Shown here: positions 21,190 to 31,200 of the stretch, piece after piece
Layout of the letters: the number at the start of each line of letters is the position of its first letter
Position numbering within the stretch: the stretch's first letter is position 1
Assembly: GCA_006384855.1 (NCBI GenBank)
Contig: VCJN01003563.1
Span: forward strand, 124,001-188,000
Origin: Tetraselmis striata
Taxonomy: Eukaryota > Chlorophyta > Chlorodendrophyceae > Chlorodendrales > Chlorodendraceae
Direction of reading: 5' to 3'
DNA length: 64,000 nt
Program-made: the position numbers and the translations under genes
Notes under the pieces: model-generated
The model's input: only the letters and a program-made list of their open reading frames with translations
Told to the model about the DNA's origin: nothing
The model's database searches: none

Positions 21190-22160
21190 TTCGTGCCAAC
21201 CCTGCAGCACTAGTGCCCCACCATCCACTCCATGTTGTCATCCTCTGCGCAAGAGCCACATTTGGCGTCATTGACGGACTCTGTGCAGCCGGACACTGCA
21301 TTGCTACCATCACACTCGTGGAGAATGACGCCACAGTGCGTACTGCCGGGATCCTTGAGCTCATCAGAGTCCGTGCAAAATTGAGTGCGCTCATCTCATC
21401 CGATGCGATCGCCAATGCCTACGATCGCCTCCCCACTCATGACGTCCAACTCCTCATCACAGACATGTTGCCGCACTTCCGCGTGAGGACCTTCTCGTGG
21501 CAACACCTCCGTGTCAGCCGTTCTCATCAGCTGGGAGGAATCAAGGCATGCATGACCAGCGAGCAAAGCCCTTCTATGCCGTCTGCCGTCTCGTCAAGCA
21601 GCTCAACCGCGCACATAGCGGTATTACCTACGTCATCGAGAATGTCGCTGGAGCCGGGCGTTTCCCCGCCATTCGCGCGGCCCTAGGGGAGCCTGTCCTG
21701 GCCCGCGCACACGAGCTCGGATCATCATCCCGCCGCGACACCCTTCTCTGGACCAACGCGCGCAACCCGGACGCCCTGCATGCCCACTACCATCGTTCGC
21801 TCTGTCGCCCGACCAACGTGGGCGATTTGATTGCCAAGGGTGGCTTCGCACCGGAGTGGCACGCTCCCGCCCACCTTCGGCACAGCAAGTTTGGCAAGTT
21901 TGTGTCCCGCAAAGGCAGTTTCGCGCACCGGATGCATGGGTCCACCCCGGGCAACAGTATGCTGCTACACAATGGCGTGTATGAGGAGGCATCCACCGAC
22001 ATCAAATGCATTTCTATGGGCTTCGATGCCAACGCCGTCGACTTCCCCGAGGTGTCCGCCGTTCTGCGTCGACGTATCATTGGAGCGTGTGTGGACTCAA
22101 ACGTGGCGCGCTGGCTGATGGCGGCCATCTCCTCCGCGTCCAAAGACGAGAGCGCCCTCC
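21190..22160 (+). pseudogene. DNMT3-like cytosine-5 DNA methyltransferase domain inside the retrotransposon
   Basis: Two overlapping frames (21114-21686 first part, then 21497-22531) together cover a C5-methyltransferase. Visible motifs in order: a degenerate motif I region (VVILCARATFGVIDGL near 21236), motif II-like LVENDATVR (near 21310), catalytic motif IV VATPPCQPFSSAGRNQG (21497, Cys in PPCQ), motif VI YVIENVAG (near 21632), motif VIII-like SSSRRDTLLWTN (near 21725), and motif X-like RRIIGACVDSNVARWL (near 22070). Spacing and the ENV/RRDTLLW context resemble DNMT3/DRM rather than DNMT1. The canonical FxGxG of motif I is not intact, and a frameshift near 21462 breaks the reading frame. 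Expected role in an intact relative: methylation of host or self DNA at cytosine. Confidence 0.8.
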
Positions 22161-22169
22161 TAGCATTCA

Positions 22170-22467
22170 CACCTTCCCCCACAAATGGATCTTCAACTCT
22201 GGCGCTACCTCACACATGGTGGCGCAGTACGAGGACTACTCCGACTATCAGACCATACCGCGCCGATGGATCAGCGGCTTGGGCGCCTACGCTGTGGGTA
22301 CCGGTGCAGTCCATATCAGCATGCGAGCCGTCAACGGCGATACATCCTGCAACACCCTTCACAACGTTCTTCATGTGCATGATCTCGCTTCCCGCACCAA
22401 TAACGAGGTGCTTCGTCTCTTCAGTGCGAGGCATGCGCGGGATGCCAATGCAGCTCTACATATATAG
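22170..22467 (+). pseudogene. copia aspartic protease (catalytic Asp changed)
   Basis: The third frame here reads WIFNSGATSHMVAQYEDY, matching the copia protease active site (W-hydrophobic-D-S-G-A-(T/S)-x-H-M), but Asn replaces the catalytic Asp. The GLGAYAVGTGAVHI segment follows as in the family. The frame differs from both neighbours, so frameshifts lie near 22165-22180 and near 22460. Confidence 0.7.
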
Positions 22468-22469
22468 TC

Positions 22470-23535
22470 ATGACAGCGCGCAGCAGCGCCATGCAGATCT
22501 CCGATGCCGTAACCATTCCCATCGAGAATGACGGGCGCTTATTTATCCTGCACAGTCACGTGCTCCGTCAGGGACGGCGTCAACGTCACGGTAGTCCGGT
22601 GGAAGCTGCCACAGCCCTCGCCGCAACACCCTCCAGCGCATTACCATCTGACAAAATATTGTGGCATGCGCGCCTCGGTCACATCCACGAGCGCGCCATG
22701 CACCGAGTTACCAATGGGGGGCCCGATGCCAACCTGCGTCATACCAGCCTTCCGTTCTGCAAGTCATGCGCAATCGTCAAATCCACTGTGGCCTCAATGC
22801 CGCGCATCTGTCATGAGAAACCAACTGTGCCATTCTCTCTCGTTGAGAGCGACCTCTGGGAGCTGCGCACTCCTTCGTTGCAAGGTCACACGTACTGCTG
22901 TGGGTACGTCGACTACGCGACATCCCTGGTGTGCTTAGTCTGCTGCAATTCCCGACAATGTGCTACCGCTACTCTGCGTTCATTCAACACCATGGTGGTC
23001 AGCTACGGCCATTCAATCGCAGCATTGCGTCTGGACAACGGTCAGCCTTCCGCGGTCAAGCATATGTGTCCGCCTGCGACGCCCTAACCATTCGCCGCAC
23101 ATATGTAGCACCATACAGCCAGTTCCAGAATGGGCTGATGGAGCGCACCTGGCGCACCCGCTGTATGCTGGACTACGCCAGCCTCCAAGACACCTACTGG
23201 GAGTTCGCCATGTCGGTCGCAGCCTACATCTATAACCGCACCTTCCGCCGTGGAGTTCATGGAATTCCACTTCACCTCGTGACTGGCGCCATCCCAGACT
23301 TGCGCCATCTCCGTGTGTTTGGCTGTGATGCCAATGCGCACGTTCCCCGGAGTACCCGGTACAAGGCTGCCCCTTCCGCCCGCCAAGGTGCCTTCGTTGG
23401 ATACTCCACAGACTCGCCGGCATGGCTTGTGTACTTTCCCGCCACGCGCTCTGTTGTGGCCAGTCGATCCGTCACCTTCGATGAAACTGATCGCTCCACG
23501 CCGTGCACCCTGGAGCACCCCGATTCATGGCCGTA
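22470..23535 (+). pseudogene. copia GAG-pre-integrase and integrase core (frameshifted)
   Basis: The zinc-binding pre-integrase segment is clear: ILWHARLGHIHERAM then CKSCAIVKSTV (His-His-Cys-Cys). The integrase core follows with Asp in VESDLWELRT, Asp in RLDNG, and, after a frameshift near 23040, Glu in SQFQNGLMERTWR, giving the D-D-E triad. The C-terminal part (LRVFGCDANAHVP, GAFVGYSTDSPAWLVYFP) is typical of copia. The integrase inserts the element's cDNA into the genome; this copy is interrupted. Confidence 0.8.
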
Positions 23536-23649
23536 TGCAGCCCCTCAAAAGGGGATGACTACACAGTCAGGAGGGGCCACAGCCGCCAAAACAGGAGGGG
23601 TTGTGCCCCGAGCACTATGCCCTACCTGCTCGGCATCAACCCATGACCG

Positions 23650-24112
23650 GGGACTGACTTTCGGAGGAGAATGCGAGTTTCGTCTTCATGGTTACAGCGA
23701 TGCTAACTTTCCCAGTCAGTGCAAGTCGACCAGCGGTTATGTATTCTTTCTTGCAGGAGCAGCCGTCAGCTACCTATCCAAGCTTCAGCCATTGGTAGCA
23801 CTCTCGACAGCAGAGGCAGAATATATAGCGCTTTGTGTCACAGCGCAGGAGGCAATGTTCTTGAGGCAGATGCTATCAGAACTGGGATTCAGGCAGGACG
23901 GCGCAACAACAATCGGAGAGGACAACCAGGCATGTATTACAATCACCACCAACGACGTGACCTCAGCCCGGACCAAGTACATGGACATCCGACTTCACTT
24001 TGTGCGAGATGCACAACGCTCTAAGAAAATCAAGGTGTACTATGTGCCCAATGCTGACATGCTGGCTGACACCTTCACGAACGAAGCCGCCTGCGTCCCG
24101 CCAGCAGTTTGA
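23650..24112 (+). pseudogene. copia RNase H domain; preceding reverse transcriptase absent
   Basis: HGYSDANFPSQCKSTSGYVF, ALSTAEAEYIAL and DNQACITITTN are the Ty1/copia RNase H signatures (Asp, Glu, Asp). The frame is continuous with the integrase frame from 22931, yet only about 110 bp separate them, so the reverse transcriptase with its YxDD motif has been removed without breaking the frame. Stop at 24110-24112, about 60 bp before the 3' LTR. Confidence 0.8.
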
Positions 24113-24160
24113 GGCCTTGAACTCGCGCATCATGAACTACAATATTGCACCTGCAACCAG

Positions 24161-24170
24161 TGAGGAGGGG
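24161..24170 (+). promoter_or_regulatory. Polypurine tract
   Basis: TGAGGAGGGG immediately 5' of the 3' LTR, the usual position of the plus-strand primer in LTR elements. Confidence 0.7.
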
Positions 24171-24662
24171 TGTTGACGAACACTAGTCGAAGCAGGCGAT
24201 CAACTGGTCCACTGAAGTGTAAGTGAGCCCATCTAGCTTATAGGCAAATAAGCCTGATGATAATGTGTATTCGTAATAGTGCAGTATAAATTACGGAAAT
24301 GATGCAATGATGGAATGCAGAAATGATGGAATGTACTGGTACTATCAAGTGACATATACTGGACCTGCAGAGCAAGACAGGTGTGAGGCATGTGAAGACA
24401 TGCCTCATACATACACCACTCCATCAAACACACCCAGATTTCTGACAGGTGTCCGACTGAACCTGAATAGCCTTTTAGATATTGGAACCAGATCAAGAAG
24501 CATGAGAAATGGACAGATGAGCATATGGAGCATGCCCCCAGCAAGGGAATCCTGCCTGCAAATGAGAATATAATGGGACATTTCTCATCATTTGTATTTA
24601 CAATATTCTGATCCCACACACTCTGTCCCAACAGCGAGCTAGGAATTCTCCGAACATCTAGA
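24171..24662 (+). repeat. 3' LTR
   Basis: 492 bp, same ends as the 5' LTR, directly after the purine tract and followed by the target duplication AGGGC. Contains an extra segment with a repeated ATGATGGAATG motif near 24300-24330. Confidence 0.85.
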
Positions 24663-24667
24663 AGGGC

Positions 24668-25042
24668 ACTCCGGGTCCTGTCTCCTTGCCCCCGAGTCGC
24701 CGCCTGGCCCGGCCTCTCCGCCCCAGAACGCCCGCCCGCCCGCCTTAATTATGTGCCGCCGGGCTCCCGCCTCGTTCTCGTCATCGCCGCCCTCGCCTGT
24801 TCACGGGCTAAGGGTTTCTGGGTGTTGCCGTAGGGCGCCGCCGAACACTCCGCCGTATTAAGCCGGGATTCGCGGATTCGCAGGTGGGACACATAAAGGA
24901 GGCGGAGGGGGGGGGGATAGTGGGACAGCCGAGCGAGGTTGCGCGAAATTGCGGGGATAGCCTACGCGATCCCCACGGCCCACTACACCCTAACCTAGTT
25001 TCGCTTGCTCTATGTTACTTCGTCCTCCCATGCTGCTGCGGT
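24668..25042. other. GC-rich stretch between two mobile elements
   Basis: Contains a pyrimidine-rich left part and a purine run near 24897-24920. The motif GGATTCGCGGATTCGC near 24865 and the G run that follows faintly resemble 3765-3800. No gene seen. Confidence 0.35.
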
Positions 25043-25044
25043 TA

Positions 25045-25862
25045 GGCCAGTGAGATTTAATTGTCGGTTTTGGGTCCCCCCCCTCCTCCGATTTGCCCCC
25101 CCCCCCCCCCCCTTGCCTCCAGAAATTCTGTTGCTGGGTGATATTCTATGTTAAAGTACTGTGCACCCTACTGCCAGCACGCAAACTTCGTTGTAAGCGC
25201 ATGTTTGTTCAGTTTAGGGATGGCTGAGGGCCGCCGTCGCTTTCGCCCGGAGCCCGTGACCATGTCCTCGTGCTCCACGCACACCATCGTCACTTGCTTC
25301 ACGAGATCAAAGGACAACTCCAAGTCTATGGCCTTCGCCACATGCCGCATCAGCTCATAGCAAGTGTGTGCTTGTAGCCAGTGCTAGTCAAAGACATGCA
25401 GCGCTGCCCGCCCCCCGAGTAGCCTGCCATCCCAGGTCACGGCCGCTTTCACAGTGCAGTTGGCGTTGCTTGCCATCGCACTGTTGGTACTAGCTCGACG
25501 ACGCGGCCGCTTACGGACCCTACCTCCCGCGCTAGGAACTGGCACAAGTTGGTGTAATGGTGTTTGCCGCTCAGGGTTGCGCACCGGTAGGCATGCATGC
25601 AGCTGCATGCAGCGGCGTGGCGGTGGCGGCGCGTACATACCCACACTACTCGGCGTGAGTGCGCGCACGACAATAACAGTTGGCCCTGTATCTAACAGAC
25701 ATATTTACATATTTACGTAACTATTTGGCCCGGTTGCAGAACGGTTGGGGAAGTACTGCCAATGTACTGGCTACACAATTGTCGGGGTTATACTGAATAA
25801 ATCCCCCCCTCCGATTTCGGCCAGAAAAGGACCCTAAAACCGACAATTAAATCTCACTGGCC
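25045..25862. mobile_element. Small TIR element with about 33-bp inverted ends and TA flanks
   Basis: GGCCAGTGAGATTTAATTGT continuing to TTTTGGGTCC at 25045-25077 is the reverse complement of 25829-25862 apart from one extra base. TA flanks both ends (25043-25044, 25863-25864). Just inside, CCCCCCTC.TCCGATTT occurs in the same orientation on both sides (25077-25095, 25804-25818). The interior carries a C homopolymer and a decayed minus-strand frame. TA flanks suggest the Tc1/mariner superfamily, but the ends are not related to the element at 1520-4104. Confidence 0.65.
25168..25480 (-). pseudogene. Decayed coding fragment inside the small TIR element
   Basis: Minus-strand reading ANCTVKAAVTWDGRLLGGRA continues, through one in-frame TAG near 25388, into YELMRHVAKAIDLELSFDLV and VCVEHEDMVTGSGRKRRRPS. 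Balanced amino-acid composition across the stop suggests a former gene, perhaps the element's own protein. I do not recognise the family. An 18-bp perfect palindrome (TGCATGCAGCTGCATGCA, 25594-25611) lies just upstream. Confidence 0.4.
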
Positions 25863-25864
25863 TA

Positions 25865-26130
25865 TTGCCCATTTGCGCGCAACGCTGTAGCTGCTTCAGT
25901 AGCTGTAATCCTTAGTAGCATTACCTTAATTTACATCAGGGCTTTCACAAAAGCGCACTACAACAGAACTAACAGCAACTATGAAAGGTTGCCAGCAAAA
26001 GAGAGACATAAGCCTGAAACCAAGCAAGGTCGAGCAGGAGGACAGGGAGCCATGAACCAAGAAGGAGCCAAGGGAACCACGAAGTCACTTAGCTGCCGGG
26101 AACTAAAGGAACCCCCGCCCCGGGGTAGGC
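25865..26130. other. Short intergenic stretch
   Basis: No gene or repeat recognised between the TIR element and the minus-strand fragment. Confidence 0.35.
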
Positions 26131-26132
26131 TA

Positions 26133-26789
26133 TCAGGCGTGGCGAGGACGCTTGCCGCCAATGACCCGGGTCATAGCAACACATGCCGACAAGCGACGCG
26201 ACGCAGGCGCAGGAGCACCATCACGTGCCGCACGCGCGGCCGCGACCCCGCCAAGAACGTTGTCTGCATGTGCCATGTTGATGAGCAAGGAGAAACGGCG
26301 GCGCCACGCAGACAAGAGCTGGCCGATTTTTTGGCCAGTGTGTGCTTGGCTAGCTTTCGCGAGCTCCACCAAGAAAGCCTCGGCGTGCGGGGCCAGCGAG
26401 CCAAACTCGGAAACGGCGAAAGGAACAAAGCGAAGCATGCCGGCAGCGTTTCGGACACCCTCGTCATACTTCTGGATTTTGCGGCGCTCTGCAGCCCGCA
26501 AAGCAGTCGTTGGATCCGAGGTTGACACGCCGAGGATAGGGGCATCGACAACAACCGTGCTTCCGCGGATGCCGCCATACCCAAAAAGCCCAACATCGGC
26601 AGGCCGCCCGTCGCTGCCCTTCGGGAGAGAAACAAGCACCGACGGGTCCGTGAGGATCTGGACACCCACGCCCAGCGCGGACTTCAGCAGCAGGTGTCGG
26701 TACGACAGCAGGTGGATGTATACAGTAGGCGTGGAATGATGCGTTACATGATGATTACATGTGCTTGCTGCAAAATTCAAGAAATCCAT
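26133..26789 (-). pseudogene. Retroelement-like C-terminal protein fragment
   Basis: A 218-codon minus-strand frame reads RPADVGLFGYGGIRGSTVVV, then RRKIQKYDEGVRNAAGMLRF and PFAVSEFGSLAPHAEAFLVE. This arrangement (Asp in a strand, VDAP/VDVT-like strand, a Lys-x-x-K-Y helix, then PFAVE.FG) resembles the nuclease-like domain found after reverse transcriptases in algal and fungal non-LTR-type elements; I make that link from pattern only. The N-terminal 20 codons overlap a repeat shared with 58943-59060, so the true exon probably starts near 26720. No reverse transcriptase lies upstream; the copy appears to be a 5'-truncated fragment. Confidence 0.45.
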
Positions 26790-27180
26790 TCAGAAATCCA
26801 CAAGAAAATCCAGCTAGACAAGAGGCGGGAACCGCCATGACAGCCACAAACCAGGCATGGCCACCAGCAATGACGATAATCATACTGTAATGATAATAAT
26901 GATGTAGCGACTACTAATGATAATGATGCGTTACACTATTCCGACGCGGACCGCTAAGCGGAGAGCGCGCCTTCCGCGAGATGGTGCCGCCTCGCCTTCC
27001 AACACCAACATTTCGTCGCCGCCGCCACGCCACGACTGTCATCACCACTGGCCCTAGAGGATTTAAAATCCTTACAGGGGGGGTACCAGTACGACCCTGT
27101 ACTGGTGTGAAAAAAACCCCGTATTACTGGTGTGAATTACAATAAAGGCAGTAACAAATCCACCTACTGCTAAAAGTACT
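26725..27180 (-). repeat. Dispersed retroelement-like repeat, copy C
   Basis: On the minus strand, 27180-27095 repeats the tail of copy A (GGATTTGTTACTG, then TTGTAATTCACACCAGTA), and 26860-26725 repeats 58943-59060 (GGCTGTCATGGCGGTTCCCG and GATTTCTTGAATTTTGCAGC). Tail before body suggests two copies in tandem. Confidence 0.55.
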
Positions 27181-27516
27181 ACTGGTACAGTTCCGCCGAA
27201 TATCAAGTCGCGGCTACTGCTGGTAGGTCGCTGGACCGTTCGCCCCGCCAGGTAGTCGCTAGATACCCGTATTCGCGACCATCCCGTGCTGCGGGAGTGG
27301 CAAAGTAGAATATTCACGACGCCGCGCCGCAGCCCAGTGGCCCAGGTAGACGCTACTTCTGACTACAGCCAACTGGCAAGGGGGGATCCAAACGATCCAC
27401 GACTGATAATGTGGGCATCATCGGCCGGTCTGGATGCGAAGCGTAGCTGAGACAACACCTCGGGCATGCGCGGGGCCTGTTCGCAGCGGGGCGGCAGGAT
27501 GGGGCCGCCTCGTAAT
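27181..27516. other. Intergenic stretch
   Basis: No gene recognised; candidate promoter region for the large channel gene downstream. Confidence 0.3.
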
Positions 27517-27720
27517 ATGCGGTGCTGCTCGTACCCCCTCTGGCATGCTGCGGCCACCGCGTTGCTCACCCTCCTCACTGTAGCTCGGCAGCCGAACCTC
27601 GCGTGCACCGCCGCCGCCGCCGATATGGATCACACATCAGACCTGTACGATGGAGCAACTGTTGTCACACTTCACAGCGCCACTGTGGACGTGGGGACGG
27701 CCGCTTCTGGTACATATCCA
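27517..27720 (+). other. Possible signal-peptide exon of the large channel gene
   Basis: A frame starting ATG 27517 has a basic start, a hydrophobic core (ATALLTLLTV) and a small-residue region (ACTAAAA) that could be a signal-peptidase site, followed by ordinary sequence and a candidate donor (CCAG/GTACGG) near 27721. It could be the first exon of the gene at 28238 onward, whose own start lacks a clear signal peptide. Not proven. Confidence 0.3.
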
Positions 27721-28237
27721 GGTACGGGCGCGCGCGCCGTCGCCGGCGCAAGCATCACATACACTGCCGTCCCGCGGATGTAACCGTTACCCCGCCGTAC
27801 CCCGTACCTGCCTCCCCATACACATACGAGCACAACCCAAAGTCATCGCTCTGTGAGTTGGGGGCCGGGAGCCTCGACGGATAATGATGGCCGGGCTGTC
27901 TGCGAACGACCGAACGTTGCCTTGCATACGTGATGGTATCAGGGAGCTTGGGCTTGGCAGCAAGTGGCCGGTCGCGGGCGGTCGCCTATGGGCTACGAGC
28001 AGTGGCTGAGGTACGACTGCCCATAGCGAGCGGAGAGTAGTCGGCTGATCGCGCCCAGGACGGCACCGCTTTGCGTTAATTGCAGGCGACGCCGGGCGGG
28101 GGGGTCCACTACGAGAGCGGCGGATCCCTGTCGTCCCAGAGCCGGATGCTCTTTATTTAGCGTCGAGCGGAGGAGGTGTGCAAGCACGGCGTCCAGCGGA
28201 GACACGGGACGAGGACCGATCGGCTGAGGAGGGAGCC

Positions 28238-31200
28238 ATGCAGTTGCCAACTTCATCACTTCTTCGTGCTAGCAGTGCTAGCATGCCGGGGATGCCATTT
28301 CCTGGCCGCAGGCACCTGCTACAGACCTGTCTAAACTGGATTTCAGACGTCGAATGGGTTGGCACAGGTACCTACCAGTCCTCCACGGCGCTCACCGTCG
28401 CCGACGCCTGTGCGCAGTGCCTCGCGCGGACGTGGTGCGGTTACTGGTACCTGGAGCCCGGGTTCATCACTCGGCAAGCGCATTTCTACGAGGGCGCCAC
28501 CGGGCAAACCGCGTCCTCAGGCAGTGATGCAGGCTATATTCGGGACAGAGTACCTTCGCCGCCACCTCCAGCGAGCCCCCCTCCACCTCCACTCCCGCCT
28601 CCCTCACCGCCCCCAGACTCACCTCCGCCCCCAAGCCCTCCACCCCCTCCAAGCCCACCTCCACCCCCAAGCCCCCCACCCCCTCCCAGCCCACCTCCAC
28701 CCCCAACCCCCCTTAACCCACCTGACCCACCCCCGCCATCACCTCCGCCCTCACCCCCGCCCTCTCCCCCACCATCACCTCCGCCATCACCCCCACCCTC
28801 TCCCCCGCCATCACCTCCGCCCTCACCCCCGCCCTCTCCCCTGTCATCACCTCCCCCCGGCCCACCGCCCCTGTCTCCACCTAAATCCCCACCTCCTCCC
28901 TCACAACCTCCACCGCCGCCTCCATCCAACCCTCCTCCAGGCCCCTCGCTTCAGACAGGAAATCCCCCTCCAAGCCCGGGTCAGCCCGCCAGCCCCCCAC
29001 CGCCAGCGACGCCGCCGCCACTGCCGCTGCCCCCGCCGCCAAACTCACCGCCCCCCAGCAGCCCTCCAAGCCCCCGCCCCTCGCTCCTGGAACGGTGGTC
29101 CCTCCATCACCACCTCCAAGGTAGGGTGCTTTCACACCACACTCCAAGGCATGTGCACATGGTTGTGTTGACAGCGGGTGCATGGCATTGCAGGTTTCCG
29201 TGTTCAAGAGCATGTTGTCCATAGCAGTGGCATTGATGGTTTCCAGATGATAGTGTCTCGTCTTTTAGGGATTGTGGACCATTATGTACGCGGGGCAAGA
29301 GCTTTCGCGGATCAATACAGCGATATTGACATTGTGGGAGATGCCTGACAAGCCGAGTTTGATTGCCAATTGTGTCCCGCAGTGCCCCATGGAGTCCGCC
29401 TCCTCCCTCTCCCCTCCCACCAAGTTCCCCTCCCCCAAGCCTGCCGCCTGTCTCCCCATCTCCTCCACCTCCTCCATCTCCTCATCCCCCTCCGCCCCTT
29501 GCGCCCGGCAGCACCGCACCAGCTTCACCCCCGCCAAGGTGTGACGCCGCCTCCCATTCCCCAATACATGCCCTGTCCAATTATCGGTGGTCCAATGAAG
29601 ATGAACCTTTTTTTAGCTTCACGCTGAGCTGAACGACTTCCATGCATGCCTTGCAGGTTGCCACCACCGCCGCAAGTTCCCTCTCAGCCACCCAGCCCCC
29701 CTCCTTCCAGCGAGCCTGCTGCTTCAAGTGCTGTGCCCCCGCCGCCCAGCACGCCCACTGTCATGCCACCCACCGGGTAAGTGGCAATTCCAAGATATCC
29801 CTATGCTATGTACCGTTGGTGTTGGAGCTCGCCATGCCCACATATTATATATAAAAATCAAGTCCAAGCACCCACTGCGCTCGCCTTGTTGGTTTCTGTG
29901 TACGGTTACTGACACCGCTTGGTGTCACCTGCCTGCAGTCCTCCACCCCCTCCCCTCAATCCAGCTACGAGCCCTGCGGTCAATCCACCGCCATCGCCTC
30001 CACCACCAAGCCGTATCATGCCACCCACCGGGTAAGTGGCAATTCCAAGATATCCCTGTGCTACATACCATTGGTGTTGGAGCCCGCCATGCCCACATAC
30101 TACATATAAGTCCAAGCACCCACTGGGCTCGCCTTGTTGGTTTCTGTGTATGGTTTCTGACACCGCTTGGTGTCACCCCCCCGCAGTCCTCCACCCCCTC
30201 CCCTCGGTCCAGCTGCGACCCCTGCGGTCAATCCACCGCCATCGCCTCCACCACCAAGCCCTCTCATGCCACCCACCGGGTAAGTGGCAATTCCAAGATA
30301 TCCCTGTGCTACATACCATTGGTGTTGGAGCCCGCCATGCCCACATACTATATATAAGTCCAAGCACCCACTGCACTCGCTTTGTTGGTTTCTGTGTATG
30401 GTTTCTGACACCGCTTGGTGTCACCCCCCCGCAGTCCTCCACCCCCTCCCCTCAGTCCAGCTGCGACCCCTGCGGCCAATCCACCGCCATCACCTCCACC
30501 ACCAAGCCCCTCCTCCACAGGCAACATGACACCTGCACCTCCCCCTCCGCCTGTCTCGCCACCGGCACCTGCGCCACGTCCTATGCAGCCGGGCGTCATG
30601 CCACCTCCGCCACCGCTGCAACCCAGGTATTTGACCTACAAGCCCGTCCCTATGAGCGCTGAACCAGTGCCTACGTTAAGATCATCATTGTTAGCCGTGT
30701 TTAATATGCAGCTCAGAAGAGGTGCTGACAAATGCCCTGTGCCTGGTTCCGCAAATCCAACCCCTCACAACAACCTTACGCCATTCCCGCTCAGCGTGAC
30801 GGCGGATCCTTCTCAGCCCGGTTCCCCACCCCCTCAACCGCCTGCCCTTGCCCCTGCCCCACCACCGCCAAATCCCAGTTCCCCGCCCCGCCCCGCCGAT
30901 GCCTCCTCTCAGCCCCCCGCCTCCAGAACCCAGTCCGCCACCGCAGCCTGGGCAAGAGGACACTCAGGTAATCGACGTGGAGCAGCCTTGGGTGGAGGAT
31001 TTTCTGAATAGCAATCTGGTCCCTGCGGATGTGGTCCCGCCTGAGATACACCTCAGGGGTGGAGCGGTGGAAGAGGTGCTGCAGCTCGGAGTATTCAGCG
31101 ATCCAGGTGGCCGCTCTTGCCCTTCTTACTGCTGGTGGTCACGGGTGGCTGTCAGAGACCTGACAGTGCCTGCCCCTATGATGCGGCAGGCGCATACGCG

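Larger units (their letters stand above)
17896..24662 (+). mobile_element. Ty1/copia-type LTR retrotransposon carrying a cytosine-5 DNA methyltransferase
   Basis: Two similar LTRs (17896-18343, 24171-24662) begin TGTTGACGAACACT and are flanked by a 5-bp direct duplication AGGGC (17891-17895, 24663-24667). A purine tract (TGAGGAGGGG, 24161-24170) precedes the right LTR. Internal order on the plus strand: gag with CCHC knuckle, a long basic/acidic linker, a DNMT3-like methyltransferase, aspartic protease, GAG-pre-integrase, integrase, RNase H. Protease-integrase-RNase H order with the integrase before RNase H identifies Ty1/copia. The reverse transcriptase is missing. Several stops and frameshifts show the copy is decayed. 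The primer-binding site after 18343 was not identified. Confidence 0.88.

Noticed and set aside
21000..22160. Methyltransferase as a host gene that happened to lie between two solo LTRs
   Set aside because: Gag, protease, integrase and RNase H flank it in the correct copia order and strand, and one target duplication brackets the whole.
25594..25611. 18-bp palindrome TGCATGCAGCTGCATGCA
   Set aside because: Low-complexity GCATGC/CAGCTG sequence; recorded but too simple to claim as a site.
28534..28929. Gly-rich minus-strand frame
   Set aside because: It is the mirror of the (PPSPPP)n coding region on the plus strand.
28178..30626. A separate pherophorin-type gene
   Set aside because: No pherophorin C-terminal domain follows the proline stalk, and the exon series continues in the same strand into Ig-like modules; kept as one gene with stated doubt.
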